From NCBI GenBank assembly GCA_903873805.1, contig CAIQQB010000001.1, forward strand, positions 1 to 36,029: DNA of 36,029 nucleotides, written 5' to 3'. The notes beneath the pieces were generated by a model. It saw only the letters and a program-made list of their open reading frames with translations, was not told the DNA's origin and searched no databases. This stretch comes from an uncultured Opitutia bacterium (GTDB lineage: Bacteria; Verrucomicrobiota; Verrucomicrobiia; Opitutales; Opitutaceae). The position numbers and the translations under genes were made by a program. Positions 1 to 7,951 of the stretch are shown piece by piece. The first letter of the stretch is position 1. Each line of letters starts with the position of its first letter.

Positions 1-80
1 CCCTCCTCCGCAACAACTCCAACAGGGGGTGGGTCAGTTCTAAACGAGCGTTAGTGGGTCAGTTTTACGCGAGCGTTGAT
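1..80. mobile_element. Insertion-sequence terminus with tandem 25-bp repeats
   Basis: Two adjacent direct copies of a 25-bp unit beginning GTGGGTCAGTT and ending CGAGCGTT plus one base lie at 29-53 and 54-78. They match at 21 of 25 positions by eye. Multiple short terminal repeats of this kind are typical of IS21-like elements, and the GH2 reading frame becomes recognisable immediately after the second copy. I infer that this is the end of an IS whose body lies left of the window. The family assignment is tentative because no transposase is visible. Confidence 0.5.
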
Positions 81-743
81 AATACCTGTGGTTTTCCCAA
101 GGACAACTACTACTACTATCAGGCTTGGTGGACGGACCAGCCGGTGCTCCACATCCTACCCCACTGGAACTGGCCGGGCCGCGAGGGACAGTCCATCGAA
201 GTCTGGGTGCACAGCAACTACGAGGCGGTTGAACTTCTCCTGAATGGCCGGAGTCTCGGAAAGAAGGACCTTCCCAGGCTTTCCCATCTCGAATGGCAGG
301 TTCCCTACCAGCCCGGTAAACTTGAGGCTCGGGGCTACCGGAACGGACAGGTGGCAGGCACCGCGTCGGTCGAAACTACTGGCGCACCAGTCAAGCTGGT
401 GCTCAGCAGTGATCGGGAGAACTTGAAGGCTGACGGCGAGGACGTGGCGGTTTTCAACGTTTCCGTGCTTGATGAACAAGGCCGTGCCGTTCCGACGGCC
501 AGCAACCTCGTGCAATTCACCGTCGCCGGGGGCACGATCATCGGCGTCGGCAATGGGGACTCCAGCAGCCATGAAGCCGACAAGGGCAGTGAGCGCAGCC
601 TCTTCAACGGCCTTGCCAAAGTCATTGTGCAAACCCCCAGAACCGCCGGTCAAGTGATGCTCACCGCGAAGGCCGAGGGGCTTAGTTCCGCCAGCATTTC
701 CCTGACGGCACAGGCGGTGACACCCCGTCCAGCCGTGCCGTGA
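81..743 (+). pseudogene. GH2 beta-galactosidase, C-terminal remnant
   Basis: This is the last ~220 codons of a glycoside hydrolase family 2 protein. It opens with CGFPKDNYYYYQAWW, the motif closing the TIM barrel of GH2 beta-galactosidases. A DUF4982-type beta-sandwich follows (motifs WNWPGREGQ, VELLLNGRSLG), then a GH2 C-terminal domain 5 (LKADGEDVAVFNVSVLDEQG, GVGNGDSSSHE). The sugar-binding N-domain, the catalytic barrel and the signal peptide of a normal ~800-residue enzyme are absent, replaced by the IS-like repeats at 29-78. The only possible start, GTG at 54, lies inside the repeat and is probably meaningless. The intact parent would have released terminal beta-galactose, in keeping with the neighbouring glycosidases. 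I treat it as broken. Confidence 0.85.
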
Positions 744-1016
744 GCGGCCTACCTTCGTGGCACTACTTCCCTGACCATCATGCTTATTCATTTCCCGGAT
801 GGATCAGACGACAATTCCGCACCGACTTGCCCGGATGTTGGTCGCCGCGGCCTTTACCGCCGATGTTCAGGTGGACCCCAGCTGGTGCTGAGACCGAAGC
901 GAACCCGAAGCGTGGAACGCCAGTTGTGGGTCGCCCCTCCCATTCCAAGGGCCAGAATAGTTCCGGCGGAATCAACTTCAGAAACATGGTTCCTTCCTGC
1001 GGGGTGAGTGCAGCCG
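744..1016. other. Intergenic stretch, no gene recognised
   Basis: This lies between the GH2 remnant and the convergent end of the DUF4038-DUF1080 gene. A short + strand frame near 800-890 begins MDQTTIPHRLARMLVAA, which resembles a signal-peptide start, but it stops after ~30 codons. I see no conserved protein, tRNA or clear terminator. Decayed coding sequence is possible. Confidence 0.4.
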
Positions 1017-3362
1017 TCACAGCTCGTCCTTATTCAACTGGGCAGACTGCATAATTTCCGGAGGGATTTCGGAGATCGACCGAATCTGGATGCGCCGGTA
1101 GAACACCTCGGCGCTTTCCGACTGAAGTTGCAGCTGGCCTCCGGTGAGAGGTGCCTCCACGCCGGGTGTGCCCTCCAGTATCGCGATATTGCGAATCACG
1201 TTTACCACCTGCCCGTTGACGACATGCACCGCGATCCGTCCCAGGGTGAAAAGCTCCAGTGTGTTCCACTCCCCGGCAGGATGCTCAAAATTTCCCGGGT
1301 GGTGGGCGGCGCGGTTTCCGCCCGGCACTTTCGCCCCCGCCCCGAATACGGTCGATTCACCCGCCGGGTCGTAGACCCAGCCAGTGGGCGTCCGCCGCAC
1401 GGCAACTTCAGCGCGTGCCCCTCCGAGCGGATAGAGGTCACCGAAGTCCTGCTCCGCCACTTCGAATTCCAGGCAACGTTTCCACGTATTCCAGAATGCC
1501 CCGTGCGGGCCGGTGCAATGGTAGAGCACACCGCTGTTCCGCGGCAGGTTCAAGCGGGGCTCCCATTTCTTATCACCCCATTTCACGTCCACCCGAAGGT
1601 GGTAGTTGGAAAAACTTTCCCGGGTCGTGAGCCCGCCCCAGATCTCGCCGGTGATATGAAGGACCGGCTCCCTCGCCTCCAGCGTGACCGTGAAGACGTG
1701 CTTGGGGTCGTTGCCCAAGCCCATCGGCGGTCCGCTGCGACCGTTGGTGCTTCTGGGCGTGCCTTCCGGCAATCCCGTTACGCTCTGATGCGGGGATCCC
1801 ATCCAGATTTCCCAGGCGGACAGTTTTTCGTCGAGCAGCGACCTCCACTCCGGAACTTCTGGCGCACCGTCAGGATTTGCCGTTCCGACCAGCGGCGCCG
1901 TGGTGCCCACGATTGCGGTCGTCGGCCGCGGGTAATTCTTGGTGGCATCCTCGATCACGGCGACCGCATCGCCACCTTGTGGAAATGGCGCCAGCGCGAG
2001 GCTTCCCTCATTGGTAAACTTTTCCCGGATGGTCGTGGTGACACCGGTCGCAGGATTGAACCAATAAGCCGTCAGAGTGTGGGCGGTCAGCACGGCAGTG
2101 TTGAGGGTGACGGCCTCCGGAGCGCTTAGGTAGGCCATGAGATAGGTCGCATCATTCTTACCCGTGGTGCCGTCGCGTGTCGCCTGCACGCGGGTGGCGA
2201 CATCCTTGCCCTGTCCAGCGAGCACCAGGCTCTGGTCCGGGATACGTTCGAGAAACGGGTGGGAATAGAGCAGCGCCTTGATGTGGTGAAGCTGGCGGAC
2301 CGCCGACGTGTCGAGCGCATCGGTCCATTTCGGCACGCCGGCCGCCCAGCTTTTCAGCATCCATGGCTGGGCGGTGTGTGGTGTCATCTGCCAGAGCGCG
2401 TTGTGCCCGTAGGCGTAGCCACAACCGCCGGCAAACACACACTGATACAAATTGCGGCGCTGGATGAGAGGATCCTCCTTCGTGCCAGACTCGTAGCGAT
2501 GTTCACCCATCATAGTCGGCTTGGGGAGCGCAGTGGTCGTCGTACTCCAGTCGCCGAGTACCAACGCAGCGGCATCGTAGGCATCGCTGGCCGGGGAGAT
2601 GTTCGACTTCGCCTGGCTCAGGTAGAAGTCCAGCCATGGTGACGAGGGATAAAACTTGGAGCTGGAATTCGGCGACACGGGGTGAACCGTCACAAGGTTT
2701 CGGCCCGCGCAGCCTTCCTTCAGTGCAGCGCCGAGTGCGTTCACCGGTTCCACCGCGATGTAGCGGGGCGACGCCTCGCCACCGGCGCAGAAGATGACAT
2801 TGGGCACCCCCGCATAATGCCTTCCCAGCAAGCGACCCAGTGCGCTGAGTTGCACGGCGGTGTAGTTGTTCATCGTGCCGGAGGACTTTCCGGCCCACAT
2901 CGCATAGATCATCACGAACAACCCGCGTTCTCCGGCCTTCTTCACGATGGCATCGCACGTTTCGAAATACGCCGGATTCAACTCGGTCTTGTCTGCGCCG
3001 AGGTAGGCGGGCTGGCCGCAGGCGTTTTTCTCGTCGGCCTGTGGGGCAAAGTTGAGGGCGAACATCACGACGTTGAATCCATGTTCCGCGCGGCTTTTTA
3101 GGTAGAGGTCGATTTCTTCGAGTTTGAGCGCGCCAAGATTCCAGGCGGTATCCGCCAGAAGGAAGACTGGCGTACCGGTCACGGCATCCACGAGATAGCG
3201 ATGGTTCGCGCTGACCTTGATGCCATTTATTACGGCGTCCTCCGGCGTAGCGGGTGCGAAGGTACGAGTGGACTGCGCACGCGTCTCGGTGCTGAATAAG
3301 AGCGTGAAGACACAGGCGAGCAAAGAAAATGACAGATCTGGTATTTTCATGGGAAAAATCAT
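1017..3362 (-). CDS. DUF4038 (apiosidase-like) glycosidase fused to DUF1080
   Basis: This 781-residue exported protein has three parts. After a signal peptide (hydrophobic ~8-24, cleavage near TRAQS), residues ~48-370 form a DUF4038 barrel with motifs VFLLADTAWN, HGFNVVMFALN and NVIFCAGGEASP. The same fold occurs in GH140 apiosidases. Residues ~390-470 resemble the collagen-binding-like C-domain that usually follows DUF4038. Residues ~500-775 are a DUF1080 (3-keto-disaccharide hydrolase, LamG-like) jelly roll with SNYHLRVDVKWG, RNSGVLYHCTGP and CLEFEVAEQDFGDLYPL. It is the last gene of the minus-strand operon, 187 bp after its neighbour. ATG at 3362 or the in-frame ATG at 3350 (MKIPDLSF) could start it, and neither has a convincing ribosome site. 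The substrate is not shown by sequence. A plant cell-wall side chain is an inference. Confidence 0.8.
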   Translation of the reverse strand: MIFPMKIPDLSFSLLACVFTLLFSTETRAQSTRTFAPATPEDAVINGIKVSANHRYLVDAVTGTPVFLLADTAWNLGALKLEEIDLYLKSRAEHGFNVVMFALNFAPQADEKNACGQPAYLGADKTELNPAYFETCDAIVKKAGERGLFVMIYAMWAGKSSGTMNNYTAVQLSALGRLLGRHYAGVPNVIFCAGGEASPRYIAVEPVNALGAALKEGCAGRNLVTVHPVSPNSSSKFYPSSPWLDFYLSQAKSNISPASDAYDAAALVLGDWSTTTTALPKPTMMGEHRYESGTKEDPLIQRRNLYQCVFAGGCGYAYGHNALWQMTPHTAQPWMLKSWAAGVPKWTDALDTSAVRQLHHIKALLYSHPFLERIPDQSLVLAGQGKDVATRVQATRDGTTGKNDATYLMAYLSAPEAVTLNTAVLTAHTLTAYWFNPATGVTTTIREKFTNEGSLALAPFPQGGDAVAVIEDATKNYPRPTTAIVGTTAPLVGTANPDGAPEVPEWRSLLDEKLSAWEIWMGSPHQSVTGLPEGTPRSTNGRSGPPMGLGNDPKHVFTVTLEAREPVLHITGEIWGGLTTRESFSNYHLRVDVKWGDKKWEPRLNLPRNSGVLYHCTGPHGAFWNTWKRCLEFEVAEQDFGDLYPLGGARAEVAVRRTPTGWVYDPAGESTVFGAGAKVPGGNRAAHHPGNFEHPAGEWNTLELFTLGRIAVHVVNGQVVNVIRNIAILEGTPGVEAPLTGGQLQLQSESAEVFYRRIQIRSISEIPPEIMQSAQLNKDEL

Positions 3363-3549
3363 AACATCATCCGCGGTAATACCTCATAACGCCGACCACT
3401 GGTGCTAGCGCTAGATGATGGGCCGCATTATCCGGGCGAGGACAGTATCCTTATTAAAGGAAGAAAGAATGAAGAAAAGCATGGCGGGCGGTTTAACCTA
3501 GAGTCTGCACGGCTAGTGCGCATGAGGTGAAGCTGCGAGCGCTGTCGGG

Positions 3550-5721
3550 TTAGAGTGGCGCTTTGGCGAGCGTGATGTCCCGCTGAACTTCGGGCGTCAG
3601 CGACTCCCATGAGAACGGTTCCTTGGCGGGCGACAGGATGGGCAACCGATTGAACTTCGCGCCCAGCTTGGCCAGTCGCTGCCAATCGGCAAGAGCTTGC
3701 TCCAGCAGGGCCACCGCACGCTGTTGATCGGCCGCATCGTGATTCACCCGGGCTGTCGCCAAGGCCACGCCGGCGCGCAGCTTTTTCGCGAAGTAATTTC
3801 CGTAAGCGCACCAGGCCTCGATGTCCGTCAGTTCACAATCCAGTTCGGGTGAAACCTTGTTCTTGGCTCGAATGCCGGCAACCAGTCCCATCGCCTCGGA
3901 GCATTCGAGGTCTAGCTGGTCCGCCAGCGCGGGCGGCCCGAAAACTCCCGGCGCAGATTTCGCGCCGGCCTTCACAAAGTCGGCGATGTTGAGATAGCGT
4001 TTCTCGTCGAGCACCGGGTGTTTGATGAGCGAATTGATGTCAATGAGATGACGCGCGCCATAATCCGCCCAGGTCGAGAAGCCCTCGGTGTAGAGCGCGC
4101 CGTCCCACGTTCCTTGATAAAACGAGGCGAAGCGCAACGGCACCTGACTCGCCAGCTTCCACGCCTGGAGCAAATCATCGCCCGTCCCGGCTCCGAAGCG
4201 GGTCCCCAACATTGCGGCAAACCGTGCGTCCGGCAGCGTCGGCTCAAATAGAAGATGCCCCCAAACCGCGTAAAAAAGCCATTGCCGCTCGAAGGCGTAA
4301 TGCCACGTCTTGTGCGGTCCGTCCGCCGTGATAAAGTCGAGCGCCGGAATGTAGTTTTCCGAGCCGATGATCGCACCACCGATGTAGTCCGCTTGGTTGT
4401 TCTGCACGAACTGCCGGACAAAATCCGGCTGCCCCCAGCGGAGAATGAAAAAGTCCTCGTTTCGCATCGTCCAAGAGAGTTTGTAAGCGGGCGGCGGGGG
4501 CGGGTTCCAATACGCGTCCGACAATTTTCCGCCATGCACGATGAACAGGTCGGGCGAGGACTGGGCGTGCGAGGCGTTGTACTTGAAGTCCACATAAACC
4601 GGCAGGAGAAGGTTTCTCGTTTGCGTCTCGACCTGCAAGCGGGTCAGGCGATCGTTGTCGGCGCTGGTACTGCCGCCCGACCCCGTGCCGGCCGAAAGCG
4701 GCGCGCGATAGATGAATTTCACCGGCCGCTTGGCGGCAGCGATGCCGGCGTAAAAAGTATTTTCCAGCCAGTCGCGTCGCTCGTCCGGCGTCTGCCCGCC
4801 CATGCGCTCGCCCAGCGTGATGCCGAGGCCCGTAAGGTCGGGATATTCATCAATTACCTGCGTCACACATTCCCTCATGTAGTCCTCCACAATTTTGTCT
4901 TTCGGTCCTGCCCCAACGTGCTTCCAGTCCTGCGAGTAAGTGGCGAGATTGTGCGCCTTGGAAAAGGCCGGCGAAACAAACGTGTTCCAGTTCACGAGGT
5001 AGGTCTCGATGCCGCGCTCTTTCGCCAGACGAAACAACCCCGTCCAGAGCTGCCGATACTCGGCCATCTCGGAGTCGCTGAAGGTCTGCGCCTCGGGAAA
5101 GCTTTTCGGCACGACCATGTAGTGGAACGGATGCAGGCTCCAAAGCGTCAGCGTGTTGAACCGGTTCTCGGCCATCATGTCGAGAAAGGCCTCCCAGAAC
5201 TTGAGGTCTTTGCACGTCTCCTGATGCTGTTCCAGATAGGGGCCGTTGCGATAGGCGGCGAAGGGCAGATTGAACTTGATGGCGCGAAGCTGGAGGCGCG
5301 CGCGCACCGTGCGGGGCTGAATGTTGTCCAGCGGCGTGCCGAGGCGGAGCTGCTCGGCCACATCGAGCAACCCATACATCGTCCCGCGCGAGTCGCCACC
5401 GGTGACCACCAGTGTGCGGCCCTCGCGGCCGAGCTTGAATCCATCCGCGCCCAACTCGGCGGAGTTTGGCCGGATCAAGAGCGCGGTGGCGGACGACTCG
5501 GCCGTCTGTCGCACCAGCGAGTCGCCGCGCGCATTGAGCTGGGCCTCAAGTTTTCTCAATGCGAAAGCCACGGGTGCGGTCTGGCCGGTCGTTGCCACCG
5601 TTACTTCAGCGGCCGGCGCGGAATTGACGCCAAGGAGAACGGCGACAACGCCGACGCGGCGGGCTTGGAGTTTCAGCCGATGCAAGCATGATCGGAGCGG
5701 GCGTGGAATGAAGTGAGCCAT
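3550..5721 (-). CDS. TIM-barrel glycosidase-like protein with GH67N/GH20b-type N-domain (paralog A)
   Basis: This 723-residue protein has a signal peptide (hydrophobic ~22-38, ending SAPAAE). Residues ~40-130 carry the pattern TLVVTGGDSRGTMYGLLD, typical of the N-terminal alpha/beta domain of GH67 alpha-glucuronidases and GH20b proteins. A large barrel follows with RFNTLTLWSLHPFHYMV, ETYLVNWNTFVSP, LTGLGITLGERMG, VYVDFKYNASHAQSS and RNEDFFILRWGQPDFVRQF. The Glu of LGERM and the acidic pair in RNEDFF are conserved in the adjacent paralog and are the best catalytic candidates. I cannot assign a CAZy family. An exo-acting enzyme on an acidic or decorated sugar is plausible. It starts 30 bp after the preceding gene's stop, so the two are probably translated from one message. 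Confidence 0.75.
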   Translation of the reverse strand: MAHFIPRPLRSCLHRLKLQARRVGVVAVLLGVNSAPAAEVTVATTGQTAPVAFALRKLEAQLNARGDSLVRQTAESSATALLIRPNSAELGADGFKLGREGRTLVVTGGDSRGTMYGLLDVAEQLRLGTPLDNIQPRTVRARLQLRAIKFNLPFAAYRNGPYLEQHQETCKDLKFWEAFLDMMAENRFNTLTLWSLHPFHYMVVPKSFPEAQTFSDSEMAEYRQLWTGLFRLAKERGIETYLVNWNTFVSPAFSKAHNLATYSQDWKHVGAGPKDKIVEDYMRECVTQVIDEYPDLTGLGITLGERMGGQTPDERRDWLENTFYAGIAAAKRPVKFIYRAPLSAGTGSGGSTSADNDRLTRLQVETQTRNLLLPVYVDFKYNASHAQSSPDLFIVHGGKLSDAYWNPPPPPAYKLSWTMRNEDFFILRWGQPDFVRQFVQNNQADYIGGAIIGSENYIPALDFITADGPHKTWHYAFERQWLFYAVWGHLLFEPTLPDARFAAMLGTRFGAGTGDDLLQAWKLASQVPLRFASFYQGTWDGALYTEGFSTWADYGARHLIDINSLIKHPVLDEKRYLNIADFVKAGAKSAPGVFGPPALADQLDLECSEAMGLVAGIRAKNKVSPELDCELTDIEAWCAYGNYFAKKLRAGVALATARVNHDAADQQRAVALLEQALADWQRLAKLGAKFNRLPILSPAKEPFSWESLTPEVQRDITLAKAPL

Positions 5722-5751
5722 TGTGAACGCGGGTCGAAGACAGGGGGTGGT

Positions 5752-7932
5752 TCAGGGCTCGTCCTTCGGGTCGGATTTCAGCGAACCCGGTTGCCACATA
5801 CGCGCCAGCTCAATGTCCTTGGCGGCACCGGCGGCGAGCGCGGTGATGTCAATCCAGCCGATGCGGCTGTAAAATCCCGGCAAATACTGTGCATCACGCA
5901 CTGCGGCGTAGTTCTTCCAGGCAACAAGCGCACGTTCGAGATGGGCGATTGCGCCAGCTTGTTGCTCGGGCTGTCGACTGGCATCGAAGAGCGCGAGATT
6001 GCAGGCTCCACGAATCTTTTCCGCATAGTATCGGCCTAACTGCGCCATCGCTTCGTAGTCACCGAGTGTGAGGCGCAACTCGCGGTTAGCTTTGCTCAAC
6101 GGATTGTTGCGTAGTCTGGCGACCAGCCCGAGGGCCTGGTTTGCCTCGCCCTCCAGTGAGTCAGCAACTTCGAGCGGCGAGATCGCGGCGAGCGGCTGCT
6201 GGTCAAGCAGGCGCCGGCGCCATTCCCGGATGTTGATGATACCTGTGCCCGGCATCGTGATCCCATTCATGAATTCGGTCACCGTGTAAAAATGGGTGCC
6301 CCGGACATTGCGTGCGTTGGCCTCGGGGAACCATCGGATGTCCATGTCCCCCCAGAATAAACGGGTCACTTGCGGAATAATCTTTGAAGCTGCATTCGAG
6401 GCCGCGAAAAGCGTTGCTGCATCCACCCCGGGAAATCGGACGCCGAGCGTTTCCTGGAAAATAGAGTCAGGCAGCGTCGGGTCGTAGGCCAGCCGGCCCC
6501 AAAGCATGAAAGCGTACCATTGTTTCTGCATGACGAGCGGCCGCTGCGCGCCGAGCGACTGGCCAGCGAGTTCCCGATCGAGGAAATCACGGCCCCAAAT
6601 GAAGCCGTCGGGGCCCATGTAAAAACCGGCCAGTTGAGCGGGCGGCGGCAGGTTCTGGATGTATTCGCGGGCGTAGTCGGGATCGCCCCAGCGGAACGAG
6701 TAGATGTCGTCGTTGCGCACGGTGAGCCAAGTTTTCATCCCGTCCTTCAAATACGGAATCACCTCGGCGATGAACGGCGGCTTGGTGGACGAATACATGT
6801 GCGCGACGGAATATTTGTAGCTGAAAGTGAACGTTGCAGGATAGCCGGGATAGCCCTGCCAGTTGCGTGCAATTTCGCCGGGCGCGGTCTGGTGAAAACG
6901 GTGGATGAGGTTGAACGTGCGCTCCGGCGTGTCCTTGAGCGCGTCGCGCACTCCTTCGCCATACGTCGCCCAGAGCCATTGCTCCTTGGTAAAATCGGGA
7001 TTGTTCGGCATGTTTTCTCCGGCGGTTATCCCGATCCCGGCGAGCAGTGGATACGTTTTCACCAGTTCCCGTACGCTGGCGCGATAATAGGCGATGGTCG
7101 TGCGGTTCGACATGTCGGCGGTGATGCCGTATTTCGGCTCGGCGCCATAGGGGAAAACATTCCAGGTAAAAACGTACACCGCCACACCGCGGTCCGCCGC
7201 CAGCTGCATCACATCGCGCCAGAATGCGATTTTCTCGTCCATGGTGATCTTCTTTACGACCTCGTGGTCGGCGAGGAAGGCGGGCGGCACGTTATTTTTG
7301 CCGGTGCCGTCGAGCGGTACGGGGCCGAGCGGGGCTCGGCTGCGCCACACGTCGTCAAGCGCCACGTCGGGAAACTCCGGCACGCGCACCATTGAGGGGA
7401 AAGGGTTGAGGCTCCAGAGCGACAGCACGTTGTAACGGTGCCGCGCCATCTCGTCGAAGAATGTGACCCAAAAGTCCCGGCTCCACATCTCTGGAATGTT
7501 GGCTCGCGCGTTGTCGCTGCCGTCGGAGTAGCTGGGCGTCCGGAGATCGAGAGGGATGTTGAACTTGATGCCGCGTTGTGCGATGTGCGGCACGTGAAGA
7601 CGGGTATCAGACCGGAGTGCCGCCATCGCGGCAGGGCCGAGCCGCAGCGCTTCGGCGACGTCCAGCCCTCCATACATTGTGCCGGTGGCGTCGCCGCCGG
7701 TGACGACCAGCGTGTCATCGGCCCCGTGTGCAATGCGGTAGGCTTGTGGACCAAGTGCCGGGTCGGTTTTGAAAACGACCGGCGGAGTGCCGAGTCGGTT
7801 GGCAGCCGCCGCCGCGATTTCGCTTTGGGCAAACCTTACCGGCTGCGCACCTATGCGTGCGGAGCCGCCAAAAGCTATGGCGGCCAGCAACCAAACGATC
7901 CGGCGGTCCAAAATGTATCTTGGTATTGGCAT
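5752..7932 (-). CDS. TIM-barrel glycosidase-like protein with GH67N/GH20b-type N-domain (paralog B)
   Basis: This 726-residue paralog of the next downstream gene has the same architecture. Residues 1-29 are a signal peptide (IVWLLAAIAFGGSARIGA). The N-domain carries TLVVTGGDATGTMYGGLD, and the barrel has RYNVLSLWSLNPFPSMV, VAVYVFTWNVFPYG, LAGIGITAGENM, FSYKYSVAHMYSST and RNDDIYSFRWGDPDYAREYIQN. Matching motifs in order (GIGIT-GE-M, K/RN-D-F-RWG-PD, Y-SHA/VAHM-SS) show tandem duplication followed by divergence, which suggests different linkages or sugars. The C-terminal ~130 residues are mainly helical, as in paralog A. The ATG lies 19 nt after the stop of the DUF1593 gene. Family assignment is uncertain. 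GH67-like or GH115-like ancestry is possible. Confidence 0.75.
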   Translation of the reverse strand: MPIPRYILDRRIVWLLAAIAFGGSARIGAQPVRFAQSEIAAAAANRLGTPPVVFKTDPALGPQAYRIAHGADDTLVVTGGDATGTMYGGLDVAEALRLGPAAMAALRSDTRLHVPHIAQRGIKFNIPLDLRTPSYSDGSDNARANIPEMWSRDFWVTFFDEMARHRYNVLSLWSLNPFPSMVRVPEFPDVALDDVWRSRAPLGPVPLDGTGKNNVPPAFLADHEVVKKITMDEKIAFWRDVMQLAADRGVAVYVFTWNVFPYGAEPKYGITADMSNRTTIAYYRASVRELVKTYPLLAGIGITAGENMPNNPDFTKEQWLWATYGEGVRDALKDTPERTFNLIHRFHQTAPGEIARNWQGYPGYPATFTFSYKYSVAHMYSSTKPPFIAEVIPYLKDGMKTWLTVRNDDIYSFRWGDPDYAREYIQNLPPPAQLAGFYMGPDGFIWGRDFLDRELAGQSLGAQRPLVMQKQWYAFMLWGRLAYDPTLPDSIFQETLGVRFPGVDAATLFAASNAASKIIPQVTRLFWGDMDIRWFPEANARNVRGTHFYTVTEFMNGITMPGTGIINIREWRRRLLDQQPLAAISPLEVADSLEGEANQALGLVARLRNNPLSKANRELRLTLGDYEAMAQLGRYYAEKIRGACNLALFDASRQPEQQAGAIAHLERALVAWKNYAAVRDAQYLPGFYSRIGWIDITALAAGAAKDIELARMWQPGSLKSDPKDEP

Positions 7933-7951
7933 GAATAAGCGGAGTAGCTAC

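Noticed and set aside
3404..3416. Short palindrome near CTAGCGCTAG in the gap before the DUF4038-DUF1080 gene
   Set aside because: It is ten bases long, with no promoter context and no second copy. It is easily due to chance.
4255..5691. 478-codon open frame on the + strand
   Set aside because: It is antisense to the paralog A glycosidase-like gene, is low-complexity and arginine-rich, and has no recognisable motifs. It is a high-GC shadow frame.
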